From assembly GCA_963580285.1 (NCBI GenBank), contig OY757010.1, positions 63,634,406 through 63,698,405 on the forward strand: DNA of 64,000 bases, given 5' to 3'. Below, in pieces: positions 34,030-46,178 of this stretch; within the stretch, counting starts at the first letter, position 1, and every line of letters starts with the position of its first letter. Below the pieces are notes generated by a model, which was not told where the DNA came from, did no database searches, and saw nothing but the letters and a program-made list of their open reading frames with translations. This DNA comes from Lucinisca nassula (taxonomy: Eukaryota; Mollusca; Bivalvia; Lucinida; Lucinidae). The translations under genes were made by a program, and so were the position numbers.

Positions 34030-34320
34030 TGCCGTGAAATGAACACCCCTCTGAATAAGGAAAACTGGGGTTTACGGTGGTATACTTTATTTTTCTTTCT
34101 TCTACTCGAAGACATAGGTTGTGGGTACTAGTTAGAACCGACTCGTTGTGGATACTCGTTAGAACCACCTCAATGAGACGGTTCTAAGGAGCACCCTAAA
34201 CCTTTGTTTGCAGTATAAATAAGGAAAAGCATTGCGGATTTTCTTCAGAAAAGTAGCCATTTTGAAGATGTGAAAAAAATGCGCTGGGTCGCATGGGCCT
34301 GTTGTCATAATGAGACTGGG
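34030..34320. mobile_element. Palindromic MITE-like element 11 (centre partly duplicated)
   Basis: It follows element 10 directly. GTGGGTACTAGTTAGAACCG and GTGGATACTCGTTAGAACCA occur in tandem near 34121-34167, so the left arm was duplicated. The right arm is AGGAGCACCCTAAAC. Confidence 0.72.
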
Positions 34321-34748
34321 CTACAGAGGCCGACTAATTACTTACCATATTTTACTCTTCAGATGTTTCGTATCCCAGTGGTAAACAGGGAATCGTGGAT
34401 TTGAGTTTCCTCTTGGGCATAAATTAGCGAAGTCTAAGCGTAATCTGGGAGAAAACGTGCTATTTGCAAAAGTTTTGGAACATCCCTCATATTAAAGACA
34501 CCTTAAAACAATCTGAGTCATGTTACAACATAATCTCAGGGACAATTCCACTAATGATGTTACTTTGGGAAAACTGTTTTCAAAATTGTCATTTACGGAG
34601 GTAATCCGTCGGTTACTGATGACTGCACATTTTGTAAAATCGATGAATTACCTCCCAAAATGACACTTTTTAGCAGTTATTTCAATTTCTTGTTACATTT
34701 TAAACGAAATGAAAGCCTTTCTGTGGTGTAATAGTGTAATACAAAATG
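34321..34748. other. Sequence without clear features
   Basis: No supported coding or repeat signal. Confidence 0.3.
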
Positions 34749-35028
34749 TCATTACGCTAACACACCCGTGCGACATAGTTCATTTTTCACATCTCCAAAA
34801 TGGCTACTTTTCGGATGAAAATCCATGATATTTTTCTTATGAATACTGCAAACATAGGTTGTGGGTGCTCGTTAGAACCGCCTCATTGAGGCGGTTCTAA
34901 CGAGTACCCACAACCTATATCTTAGAGTAAGAATAAGAAAAAAATAATGTATAGCCCCGTAAACCCCAGTTTTCTCTATATAAAGTGGGGTATAGGGGAG
35001 TCTTCATTTTACGGACTTGTTCACGTGG
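34749..35028. mobile_element. Palindromic MITE-like element 12 (best-preserved)
   Basis: Termini CATTACGCTAACACACCCGT and ACGGACTTGTTCACGTGGTG. The central inverted repeat at 34854-34918 has arms of about 33 bp with one non-Watson-Crick position (GTGCTC against GAGTAC). TGGGGTTTA-type and TTTCTTAT-type segments flank it. Confidence 0.88.
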
Positions 35029-35817
35029 TGTCAGCCAAAAAGGCGATTGTTATGTGACATCTTGTGTTTTGATAGCTTATAAAACCAAAAACATTATCAT
35101 CATCAAGATATTCTATACTTAGCAGTGAAATCAATGCTATATCTGAAACAAATAAAACTGATATTTTTAAACTGTGAAAAATAACTGTGAAAATTACATG
35201 ACCATGTTATTTTCATAGAACAGCCTGGACTACTTTCTTGGGTTTTGGTGTTGTTGTTTTTTTTTTTGTTTTTTTGTTTGTTTTTTTTTGTTGTTTTTTT
35301 TTTTTTTCTTTTTTTTAGAAAAAATACCCATATTTCATCGAATGTGCTGAAAATCTATTTCATCGAGTATGTTAAAACACCAGAAATTTTTACGAGCGGG
35401 AAGCATGTTACAAACAGCTGTTCAATTACAACAGAACATGGCCAAAGTCACGTATAAAAGAAAAGAAAATTTACTTCTTTTTTTTTTTTCAATAAATACC
35501 AAAATTATTTCATCTCGCGGTTAAAAACATAATTTTCACTCGTGCTTCACACTCGTGAAAATTCTGACGTCAGAATTTTTCATTCGTGCTTCGCACTCAT
35601 GAAATATCTGACGTTATCAACACACATGATGAAATATTTTTGGATATCTCGTGTGCGAAGCACGAGTGATCAACATATTTCAATGAAATACACATGTGGA
35701 CACAAATCTGTTCAAACTCCTATGAAGTACCTTTCAATTACGCTCTTTGCATCAAGTTAGGTCAGTCATCAAATAATTCTAAAACTTGGATCAAGCAATA
35801 TACATTGATGGGTCTCA
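35029..35817. other. T-rich and inverted-repeat sequence
   Basis: Long T-rich run at about 35253-35307. At 35540-35680 the motif TTCACTCGTGCTTC and variants recur in both orientations (CTCGTGTGCGAAGCACGAG), forming local hairpins. No gene seen. Confidence 0.45.
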
Positions 35818-38425
35818 TTTTTCGGGGGAGCTGTTGTGTTTGGTCACCGTCCGTCGTCGTCGTCGTCCGTCTGTCTGTTCATTTCTTTAAACAACATCTC
35901 CTAATCCACTGAACAGATTCTGACCAAACATGGCAGAAATGATCTTTGGGTGGTCATTTTTCAAAGTTGCTCAAAGAATTCGATTCCATGCAGAACTACG
36001 GTTGCCTTGGCAACAAAAAGGCGAAAATTAGCAAAAACCTTTAAAAATCTTCTTATCTGAAATCAGAAGCCCCCAGGTCTCAGAAATCACCTTAAGGACC
36101 TCTACCGAAGGTGCACAAATTATCGCACTGGGATCAAAATTAGCCCCGCCCTAGGGGTCACGTTTTACAAAGACCCTTATTGGGGAGAACCTTAGTTTCG
36201 AAACTTCTTGTCTGTAACCAGAAGGCACAGGTCTTTAATATTTGGTATGTAGCTTCATCTAGCGGACCTCTACCAAGATTGTTCAAATTATATACCTGGG
36301 GCCGAAAATGGCCCCGCCCAGGGCCGATTTATTTAACATAGACTTATAAAGGAAACACCTTCTTGTCTGAAACAAGAAGGCCTAGGTCTTTGATATTTGG
36401 TATGTAGCTTCATCTAATGGCCCTCTATCAAGATTGTTCAAATTATAGCCTGGGGCCAAAACTGGTCCCACCCCGGGGCCCACTTGTTTTACACTCGTAG
36501 ACTTATAAGGAGAAAACCTTAAAAAATCTTATCTGAAACGCGAAGGCCCAGGTCCATGATATTTGGTATGTAGTTTCATCTAATTGACCTTTACCAAGAT
36601 TGTTCATATTATACCCCTGGGGCCAAAAATGGCCCCGCCCCAGTGCCCACTTGTTTTACATAGACCTATAAGGGAAAACCCTTTTAAAATCTTCTTGTCT
36701 CAAAGCAGAAGGCCCAGGTCTTTGACGTATGGTATCTAACTTCAGCTAGTGGACCTCTATCAAGATTTTCAAGTTATAGCCCTGGGGCCAAAAATGGACC
36801 CATCCCGGGCCCACTTGCTTTACATAGACTGCTAAGGGAAAAACCTTGTCTGAAACAAGATGGCCCATGTCTTTGATATTTGGTAGGTGGCTTCAGCTAA
36901 TGGACCTCTATCAAGATTGTTCAAATTATAGCCCTAGCGCCAAATATTGCCACGCTCTAGGGCTCACCTGTTTTACCTAGACTTATAAGGGAAAAACTTT
37001 AAAAATGTTCTTGACTGAAACCAGCACGCCCAGGTCTTTGATATTTGGTATGAAGCTTTATGTAGTGGACCTCTACCAAGATTGTTCAAATTAGAGCCCT
37101 GGGGCCAAAAGTGGCCCGGCCCCAGGGCCCACTTGCTATACATAGACTTCTAAGGGAAACTAGGTGGAAAAGGTCACTCAGGAAAGGCCATTAACCAAGA
37201 CCACAGCCGTCCCACGTCACCTATAGGAAGTGACATGGAGGCACAGACAAAAACAGACGAAACATGAACCTACGGCACAAAGCCAAATAACAGGCACAAA
37301 GCCAAATAACAGTTAAGACACTGCAAAAAAAACGACAGCCTTGGGACGTTCAGTAGTAATTCTTCCGGGGGGGGGGGGGGGGGTATTTAATTCAACCCTC
37401 CGGAGTTTATGTAATTCAACCCTCGCTTTCAGTTCTAGTACCGTATCAAACAAAATAGCAATAACAAATTGATCCGCATGGAGACTTTCAAGCTCAACAA
37501 TGAGTCATGATAAAATACAGAGTAAAATGGTTATGTATAGATTAGTGTTTGTTTGATTAGAGGTTTAACGTCCTCGTAAACACTGTAATGGTCATTTTGG
37601 TGACGTTGCTACCAATTTTGTGGGACTTTTACCCGACCTTGAGATGAAATGATATCTCAAGACCTGCAATCCAATGAAACCAATAGGGTTTATTAGCATG
37701 GACTGGCCGACTCGCACCGCTTTGCCTGGGCAGGCTTAAATCCTCTGAGCGGTTGACCAGTAGTTGTGTGAGGGACGGTTTCAGCTCTGCGTGGAAGCAT
37801 CATGCAGCCTATCTATTAATATTATAATGTATTAGGGTTGAGGATTCAACTACAATCCGACGTCAGAGCAGAAGAAAACCACCAATTAGATCACGGAGGG
37901 TCGAACCCGAAAATATTCGGCCCCACCCTTCCCGAACCTATAAAACATTTCTGGTCTAAAACCAGTAGGCCTAGGTCTTTGATATTTGGTATATGGCTCA
38001 TCTAGTCAGCCTCTGCCAAGATTATTCAAATGATAGCACTGGGGCCAAAATGCCCCGCCATAGAGCCCACTTGTTTCACATGTACTTATAGGGAAAAGTC
38101 TATAAAATCCAGAAGCTCCAGGTCTTTGATATTTGGTATGTTGCTTCATCTAATGGACCTCTGTCAGGTTTGTTCAAATTATAGCCTCGAGGCCAAAAAT
38201 GGCCCGGCCCAAGGGCCCACCTTGTTTTACATAAACTTATATAGGGAAAACTTTTAAAATTCTTCTTTAAATTGTCTAAAACCTTTCTTATTTTGTATTA
38301 AGCTTCATAAAATGAACCTCTCCCAAGATTGTTCAAATTATAGACCCGGAACCAAACATTGTCCCACCTGGGACACACATGTAAATCTCTTAGCGATATA
38401 GGAACATCATGGGCCTCTTGTTTTC
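35818..38425 (+). mobile_element. Block III: diverged tandem-repeat element
   Basis: About ten degenerate units of 145-167 bp carry TTTGATATTTGGTATG and ACCAAGATTGTTCAAATTA, matching block II's 166-bp unit. The 5' part is TTTTTCGGGGGAGCTG and the 3' end is ATCATGGGCCTCTTGTTTT. It is interrupted at about 37160-37940 by a G-run (37367-37383) and a SINE. It is older than block II because the units have drifted apart. No coding capacity. Confidence 0.72.
37550..37820 (-). mobile_element. 300-bp family SINE (head truncated)
   Basis: Minus-strand copy with GAGGTTTAACGTCC at the left and CATCATGCAGCC at the right. No clear target duplication. Inside block III. Confidence 0.8.
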
Positions 38426-39054
<629 letters not shown>

Positions 39055-39490
39055 TTGTTTGTTTGATTTGAGGTTTATCGTCCCCGTCACCACTATTAAG
39101 GTAATTCTGGAGAAGTTGCTTTCAGTTTTTGGTTCATGTTGTTTTTTTTAGTTTAGTTTAGTTTAAACATATATATTCATAGAAATACATACATACAACC
39201 TATAACCACATACATGTATATTCATTCCTGAAAGGATTTGATCGGAATCTTAGAAGCTTATTAAGTTCATTTCCTGGTTACCCGACATTGAAATGAAATG
39301 ACCTCTCAAGCCATGTCACCCAATGAACCCAATATAATTTGGATGATCTGATTCACACCACTTTGCCTGGGCAAGCTTAGATCTAAGCGGTTTACCAGTA
39401 TCATGTGTGATCAGTTTCAGCCTTGCGTGCATGCAGCATGCACCATGCAGCACAATCTATTTCTACAAGCCCCGATGGGCGGGAGGCGAG
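39055..39490 (-). mobile_element. 300-bp family SINE split by a ~150-bp insertion
   Basis: Left part GATTTGAGGTTTATCGTCC to 39127. Right part ACCCGACATTGAAATG to GCCCCGATGGGCGGG. The insert (about 39128-39278) is bounded by GTTCATG and GTTCATT and begins with a TTTAG-repeat stretch. The insert is unrecognised. Confidence 0.75.
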
Positions 39491-39684
39491 TTCATAGTCG
39501 TCAGTGAAGGCAAATACAATGATATGAAAATATAATTGTTGAATATAAAAAAAGAAAACAAAAGATAAAGTATGTCAATATAAAAGATAAAGAACATAAC
39601 TATAAACGTAAATAGATAAAATAATAAACATGAAAAATTAAATTGAAAATAATGATAATAATAATAATAAAAGAACGCGCCACT

Positions 39685-39770
39685 GGGACTCGAACCCCTC
39701 GTCTAAAATTGTTTTCGTGTGACTTGCAGTACATCGCATTAACCACTTTGCCAAGACTACTAGATACCGG
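39685..39770 (-). mobile_element. tRNA-Ser-like SINE or tRNA pseudogene
   Basis: The reverse complement has GTAGTCTTGGCAAAGTGGTT, a long variable-arm-like middle and GGGGTTCGAGTCCC, then TTCTTTT. Length and box spacing recall serine tRNA. The anticodon stem is broken, so a functional tRNA is unlikely. An ATT-repeat follows at the 3' side. Confidence 0.6.
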
Positions 39771-40013
39771 TAATATCAAAACATTTATTTAATATATTTT
39801 CAAAATCATGAGAAAAAAAAACAGGTATCCGAAACCTGCTTCCCCCACAAAATGGAATGGTCTTGTCACGCTAAAACATAGAACTCTCAAAGGGCGTTGA
39901 TAAACTATAAGTATGTTGAGACCCATAAGGAGCACAGTCAGGCATCGTTTTAATACAAGGGTCAGTGACACGGTTTAAAATATGAGTCAGATAAGAAACA
40001 TCAGGCAATACAA

Positions 40014-40256
40014 ATTGAGCCCCGCCAAGCGAATTTGGGTCTTCGAGCATTCCGTCATGACAAGTTTTAACTGCGCATGCCCAGCCATTCAGAGGGGCCA
40101 GGGATATGGCTTTTTGTCTGAAGGTTCCTCTTGATTCACTGCTTGTATGAGCGGGCAGCGAAGGTTCTGGCGAGACTGCGCGGATGCGCAGGCTCGCCTG
40201 AACCTTCGCTGCTCGCATAGGCGATAAGTACCAAAATCGCTTGACGGGGCCCAATT
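40014..40256. mobile_element. ~243-bp TIR element, copy 2
   Basis: Ends TTGAGCCCCGCCAAGCGAAT and ATCGCTTGACGGGGCCCAA form an inverted repeat with few mismatches. The internal hairpin is GCAGCGAAGGTTCTGGCGAG with its complement. Matches 25562-25803. Confidence 0.82.
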
Positions 40257-40369
40257 CATGTTAAAGATAACGGAACATTTGATCTGATATCCAACTCCTA
40301 AGTGACAGCCTAACAGGTGAATATTATTACCTTTATTGATACTTTCATTAAAGTCATCTGTCTGAAGTC

Positions 40370-40450
40370 TCCGCGGTGTAGCGGTTAGGCTCCAGGGGTC
40401 GCAGGACTGATCCCGGGTTTCTCCAGACTTTCTATTTATCCATTTAAACC
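40370..40450 (+). mobile_element. Fragment of short tRNA-derived SINE
   Basis: GGTGTAGCGGTTAGGC and GTCGCAGGACTGATCCCGGG match the head of the 22764 family. The middle is deleted and the tail degraded. Confidence 0.65.
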
Positions 40451-40563
40451 TAAATATTTGGCTGTCTGTCAGTCGATCATCCGCAGGTCTGAAATCCATG
40501 ACTGGCTATCGAGATACAATGCAGTTAACGCGATTGAGTTGCAAAACATTTTTCCGACAATCA

Positions 40564-40565
<2 letters not shown>

Positions 40566-40637
<72 letters not shown>
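40566..40637. repeat. (ATCT)n microsatellite
   Basis: About 18 tetranucleotide repeats without interruption. Confidence 0.97.
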
Positions 40638-40790
40638 ACGTGAACGAGTCCGTGAAATGAAAACCCCCTTTACCCCACTTTATATACAGAAAGCTGGGGT
40701 TAACTGGGGTATACATTATTTTCTTATTTTTACTCCAAGACATACGTTGTGGGTACTCGTTAGAACCGCCCCAATGAGTTTCTGTTGCAA
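40638..40790. mobile_element. Palindromic MITE-like element 13 (left half)
   Basis: CACGTGAACGAGTCCGTG start, CTGGGGTTAACTGGGG, then TTGTGGGTACTCGTTAGAAC. The sequence leaves the family at the palindrome centre. Confidence 0.7.
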
Positions 40791-43323
40791 AAGATATCAT
40801 TGATGAATGAGGCATAGAATATTTGGTGTAAACCAAGCTGTTCCATGACCTGTGGAATTTTGCTATTAAACAGGGAGAGAAACAGTTTCCTTCCTTACAG
40901 TACACATGTGTAAAATGTATCTTTTCTGCATTGGTATTGTAATTGTTGACGTTTTTTTTAGTATCTTATGTTTTTCTGTATTTATTTTGTCAATATAGTG
41001 GTTAATTTATCGGAAGCGAGCTGTTCTTTTGCACAGTTACTCTACTCGTCTTTTGTGAGTTTTCACTTGGGTCTCTTTTAATGGTTTGGATGGACTGCGT
41101 CTTATTATTGTGGCTCAGTCTGAATAAATATCACTTTTACTACATGGGTATCAGCTGAAATATATTAAGCTCAATCTGAATAGATATCACTTTTACTACA
41201 TGGGCATATTAAATTAATGTAGAAATTGTTCTTAATATTATGTTTTCTTGTAATATGTTTTGCTACAGCTGAGAAATACTCGGTTGAGATTTGGACAAAA
41301 ATGCTTCAGTCAAACACTACTGTGTTTGTCCTGCTGGAAAAAGAGCTATCGGCATGTGCACACACACAGCTTGTATCCTCTTTTCTCTTGGACATTTGGC
41401 TCATCAATCCACAATACAACCACTATCACGGGCCAACCACTCCAAGTTTTTAATGCTTTCACAGAGCAAAGGATTGAGCAGACACAAATGTGGCCCAGAA
41501 AAGAAGTTGTAGATCTAGAAAATGGACTTGAACACTAAGTAAGAGTGTATATGTGGCTAACTGTTGAAAGAGAACATTTTCAGAACCAACAAAGATTCAA
41601 AATCGTATGAGTAATGAGATAACTACTCACAGATTGAATAATTATTATCACCAGTTTAAATGCTTCTTGATACCTTGCATATGTGCTTTGTAATTACTGC
41701 AACAACTGCTGAGATAGGTAAATGAAGTGAAAACCCTATACAAATATATAGTGAAAAACCAATACAAGCATATAGACAACATACATGTAATCATGATCAC
41801 ATAAGTTTTTGAACACAGACAAAAGTGCAATCATGTGATTACTAAAAGCATTTTTTTTCAAATGGCCTTGGAATATAACTTCAGGAAGCCGTTTGGTTTC
41901 GTTCATATGGGCTTTACAAAAAAAGATAGATTGGCTAGTGCCTTGTGCCGATACAACTACATAAAAAACGTTAAATGGGTCTTTATGTCGAGAAAAAGTA
42001 ATCTCAAGTGTTATTGGTTGTCCCTAGAGTAAACATTTCTTTTTACATGGACAATTAGGGTTAAAAAACAAACAACAATTAGACTTAAATCATTTCTCTC
42101 GAGTCGGATAACAAATCTCACAAAATCTGAAGCAACATCTAAAATGACTTATACATGTATGTTGTTGATTTGAATGTTAAACCTAAACACCACCTTAGCA
42201 CCTGTTGGACACGAAAGACATACATAAAACTTTGCCCATGATTTCATGTGTGCGTTTGATGACGTTTGTCATCAAAACCTTTGCGATATAGTTCTGTAGA
42301 CAAAATAGTTTGTTTTGGCCATGGCGTTCAACATGAAGCAAATTTACCGAACTTGATGTTTTGAAATAATACTTATAATTATGCTATGAACTACTTACAC
42401 AAACCATACTATACTATAGCGAACCCAATTGAAAGCAATAGTAAAGTATTATTAAACAGCATGACCGAAAAATGATAATCATATAATTTCACATTTTGCT
42501 GAATCAGGACTATCAGTATTCAGTCTGTTAAACCACAATGTTACCGGCCCTCGATTTCCATGAAATTTCATCTACATATTCCTAAGATATGTGGATAGTT
42601 TTCATACTAAAATGGTGTCTTGACAAAAATTGGAACATGGAAAATTGCATATAACATTTTAATAAATACAACACTTGGAGCTGAAATATGGGGATAACAT
42701 CAAAGAAAACGGAATGCCCAGGCACTATTACTAGACATATGAGGCCATTCATAGTATCAACTAACTGAACAATTATGGCTCTAATTCATAAAACATTGCA
42801 ATGTTAGATATTTGAAACTCTGAATACTGTAGACAGGTTTATATCAGAGTACTCTCTGTTGTGATTGAGACTTCATAAAAATGTAATTAATTTACTACAG
42901 AAATAACATTTAAAAGTGAATGCATCGTAATTATAATGGCTATACCCAAGGCAACTATTGTGCATAATTCCATCAAATTCCAAGCGTGGGCAGAAACCAA
43001 TGTAAATTTTGCTATATCCTGAAAGACCCCCTTTATCACAACTGTCTGACATGTGCGCCAGAGATTCGACTGTCACCCAGGCGGTCCAATCCAACCATAG
43101 GTGGGAAAATTTTATCTATGATTCTTTCCTTTTTTTGCGACTTTTATGTCCTAAGAATGATCAGTCACAATTTTTCTGGGGGTGGGGGCCTTTAGTCGAA
43201 TTTACGTGGCCACAAGCCTCGCCTTTAGTTTTGTCGTGATTTACAGACTGAAGTGATTTGTTCAGGTCGCGTTTACAGTTTCTACCTCTTCAGTGCAACA
43301 CTTCCGATAACGTACAAATTCAT
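40791..43323. other. Mostly unique AT-rich sequence
   Basis: No mobile element was recognised over about 2.5 kb. A short duplicated stretch, ATATCACTTTTACTACATGG, occurs at about 41130 and 41184. An exon-like segment lies at 41263. Confidence 0.4.
41263..41538 (+). other. Exon-like open segment (weak)
   Basis: An open frame of 91 codons sits between an acceptor-like TTTTGCTACAG (ends 41265) and a strong donor-like AAGTAAGAG overlapping its stop. It ends ...QMWPRKEVVDLENGLEH. The MWPRKEVVD string loosely recalls DDE transposases of the ISL2EU/Harbinger type, but one short string is not evidence enough. It may be a transposon relic or chance. Confidence 0.2.
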
Positions 43324-43543
43324 CTGGGGCCAGTTGTTCAAAGCATCGTTAGCTAACGAGCTCGTTAGTGGTCATATTTTTTAACTCTTCTAGCAAGTTT
43401 AATATCTAAAAGTTTGGTGTTTTTGCTGAAAAGTTTTGCTTTTTTTTTCAGCGAAAATTTTAGCATATTTACCATAATACATGATCAAAGTTTTAACGAT
43501 ACGTTAACTAACGACGTCGTTAGTTTTGAACAACTGGCCCCAG
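43324..43543. mobile_element. 220-bp MITE with perfect 19-bp TIRs
   Basis: CTGGGGCCAGTTGTTCAAA at 43324-43342 is exactly inverted at 43525-43543. Subterminal GCTAACGAGCTCGTTAG and CTAACGACGTCGTTAG are themselves palindromic. No coding. A target duplication is not clear. Confidence 0.88.
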
Positions 43544-43571
43544 GTTAACAAAATAGAAGTGACAGCAATTA

Positions 43572-43700
43572 AGTCCGTGTAGACATTACACCTCTAAGCC
43601 CAACTTTTCGAGAAAACTGGGGTTTACAAGGGTATACATTACATACATAGCTAGTGGAGTGGTACTCTTAATCTATGTTTGGACAAGAAACAAGGAACAT
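43572..43700. mobile_element. Palindromic MITE-like element (half copy)
   Basis: AAGTCCGTGTAGACATTACA, CTGGGGTTTACAAGGGTAT and a degraded arm (GTGGTACTCTTAATC). Confidence 0.6.
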
Positions 43701-43817
43701 ACATGTATGTAAACTTTTCATCTGCAAAATGCTAGTTCTAAAGATATGAAAGACGCCATACAAACACCCGAACTGTGTCAATAGAATAACACGACTCGAT
43801 AGCACGAAAACAATCGA

Positions 43818-43873
43818 TTACTGGAGCAAAAGAAAACCAACAGTTGGCCCGACCAACGACAGAGCATTAGGCA
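43818..43873 (-). mobile_element. Small Penelope-like 3' scrap
   Basis: CTGGAGCAAAAGAAAACCAA followed by CAGTTGG is the reverse complement of the stretch just after the reverse transcriptase stop in copies 1 and 2. Confidence 0.55.
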
Positions 43874-43902
43874 AAAACCGACTCAAAAGGCTTAATGCCG
43901 GG

Positions 43903-44326
43903 TGTAGTATTTAAGTACCCTTTTTGTTTTTCTCGGGAATTATTATAATAAATAACGACAATTTAAATCAGTTCTTTTATTTCACAAGTTCCTTTTTAAT
44001 TTCTTTTACATATTATATAATACAGTGATAATTTCCAACAAGAGTTAATTTTCCATTTTACAATTTCAGAATAATTTAGGATGTTAAAAGTCTAAATACA
44101 TGTTGCCAAACAAGCCGAAAGAATTAAACTGAAGTTTCTCTCCAATCCAGCCTAACATGTGGAACCAAGCTTCTCTCAAAATATTTTCTCACACTGACCA
44201 ACCAATTAGAAATTCGTTAATGTGATTCTATGAGCAGTACTGTTTACCATGGCGTGGGAATGTTTATATTAACTTCAGCTTGAACTACTGCAGACTTTCA
44301 AAGGAAATATATGTTAATATATGACA
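43903..44326 (-). repeat. 3' LTR of the gypsy element
   Basis: In element orientation it starts TGTCATATATTAAC and ends ATACTACA. It differs from the other LTR by a few substitutions and lacks the GTCAGATAAGGT-type insert present there near 53862. Confidence 0.93.
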
Positions 44327-44332
44327 TCCCCC
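44327..44332 (-). other. Polypurine tract of the gypsy element
   Basis: GGGGGA on the minus strand directly precedes the 3' LTR, the usual place for plus-strand primer formation. It is short, so a degenerate extension (GTAGGGGGA) is possible. Confidence 0.6.
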
Positions 44333-45294
44333 TACAGAAAATATATCACCCAGTCTACATAAAGATGCAGGACCAAGTAAACAAAGAGAAGCATGGGTCA
44401 ACATATTGACATCATTGTGAATTTATGCATGTAACATTTATTATTAATTAAAAGACTAACATGACATCAACAAATAGTCTGTCACACACAAATAATGTGT
44501 ACTAAATGCACAAATATACTAGAATAAATTGTTTGTGACAACAATAGAAGACAAAACAAAAATGACATGTAAACATAAAACCAATAAAAAAAATTATCAT
44601 TCTGACAGCATCGCAATAATAGTCTGAGGGATTATTTGGTCTTTAAGCGAGTTCTTTGAAATTTCTGTAACTATGTGCTGAAAATGCAATTTAGCATATT
44701 GAAAATAAAGAACAACAGCTTCATGTGGACAAGAACAATGTGTACTATTAATAATTATTGACTAAAAAGCATTGAATAAAGAATAAATTTTATTAATATA
44801 AGCCACTAAAAATCCAAAATCAAAAGTTCAAGACATTAACACATTGTTAGGCAAATGTTTGTTTTCAAATGTGGCCCAAATATGAAATCAAATGTGTGAA
44901 CATAAAATTAACAAAAGCAACACATTTAACAGTAATTGCATAGACATACAACAGTATCTGATACAAAAACAATGCCAATACATATTCAAAGTATTATGTT
45001 AAAACATTATTTCTAACTATCATAGTATAAAACAAATACATCTTTTCCAGATTATTTGCTTAGCAATAGTCTCCTCATTATCATTATGTGGCAGAACTAA
45101 GATATAGGTAGTGATTACCTGGGGATTATAGATAATCAATGTAGATAGTCAATACTGAATTGATGAATGGCTGAAAAAACCTGGGAAAGTCCATAAAATT
45201 AATTGAAGTCCAAACAGTCTAGGGCTGAATGGAAAATAAGCCAGAATTTGTGTGTTGGTATAAATGCCATTAGCAACTAGAGAGTGAGGCTTTG
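44333..45294. other. Gypsy 3' non-coding region, distal part
   Basis: AT-rich, no open frame of note. Unusually long for a gypsy 3' untranslated region even without the nested insertions. Confidence 0.5.
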
Positions 45295-45395
45295 TTTGTT
45301 TGTTTGTTTGATTTGAGGTTTAACGTCCCCGTCAACACTGTAAAGGTCATTTTGGAGACGTTGTTTCCAATTTTGTGGGATTTTTTTTTACCGGA
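45295..45395 (-). mobile_element. 300-bp family SINE, tail part (split by Penelope-like copy)
   Basis: TTGAGGTTTAACGTCC through TTTTTACCGGACATT, then broken. The rest resumes at 46740 with ACATTGAGATGAAATG. Confidence 0.88.
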
Positions 45396-46178
45396 CATTG
45401 CTATGAAAGAGACTTCATTTTGTCGCTTTCCATTGATAACCAATCTGAAATTATTGAAGCTTTTAGCTCTACTTCTAGATATTTAGATGATTTATTAAAT
45501 ATTGATAATACCTATTTTGATGGTTTGATCGGTCAGATTTACCCCCTAGAACTTCAGTTAAATAAAGCAAATTCTTCTGATACCGAGGCCCCGTTTTTGG
45601 ATTTACATCTATCTATTGTAGATGGATTTGTTTCGTGCAAAATTTATGATAAACGCGATGACTTTGATTTTGAGATTGTAAATTTTCCTTTTTTGGATGG
45701 TGATGTTCCTCGTGCGCCGTCCTGTGGCGTTTATGTTTCGCAATTAATTCGATTTGCGAGAGTGTGTAGTCATGTGGCTGGCTTCAACACTCGTAATAAA
45801 TTATTAACGGCTAAACTCCTTAATCAGGGTTATCGGTACCATAAACTACGCAAAGCCTTTTCAAAATTTTATAGACGCCATTCTGATTTAATTTCAAAAT
45901 TCAATGTTGGACTTAAATCTCTTCTGCAACAAGGTCTATCGGAACCCGAATTTTATGGTGAGTTAGTATATAAATTCAGAAAAATATATAACCGCAATGA
46001 CTTCAGCACCCAATTTCGTAAAATCATTCTTCGATATAAAAAGATTGGGTACAACATGGATAGTATACGACAGACTGCATGCATGGTAGTTAACCCAATC
46101 ACGGTTGGCAACATTGCTTCCCTCTTTAATTGCACGCCGGTGGGTCAGGCCTCAGGTTCTATGACGGCTCCAACGTAA
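45396..46178 (+). pseudogene. Penelope-like reverse transcriptase, C-terminal part
   Basis: The frame is intact from the YERDF position through SRYLDDLLNID to ...GQASGSMTAPT. It keeps PFLDGDVPRAPS where copy 1 is frameshifted. It lacks all upstream motifs, including the GIPMG stretch, so it cannot be active. An ATG-less upstream frame in the SINE is accidental. Confidence 0.85.

Noticed and set aside
41226..41453. Secreted protein starting FLILCFLVICFATA
   Set aside because: The hydrophobic start has no ATG and overlaps a better exon-like frame in another phase. The rest is not protein-like.
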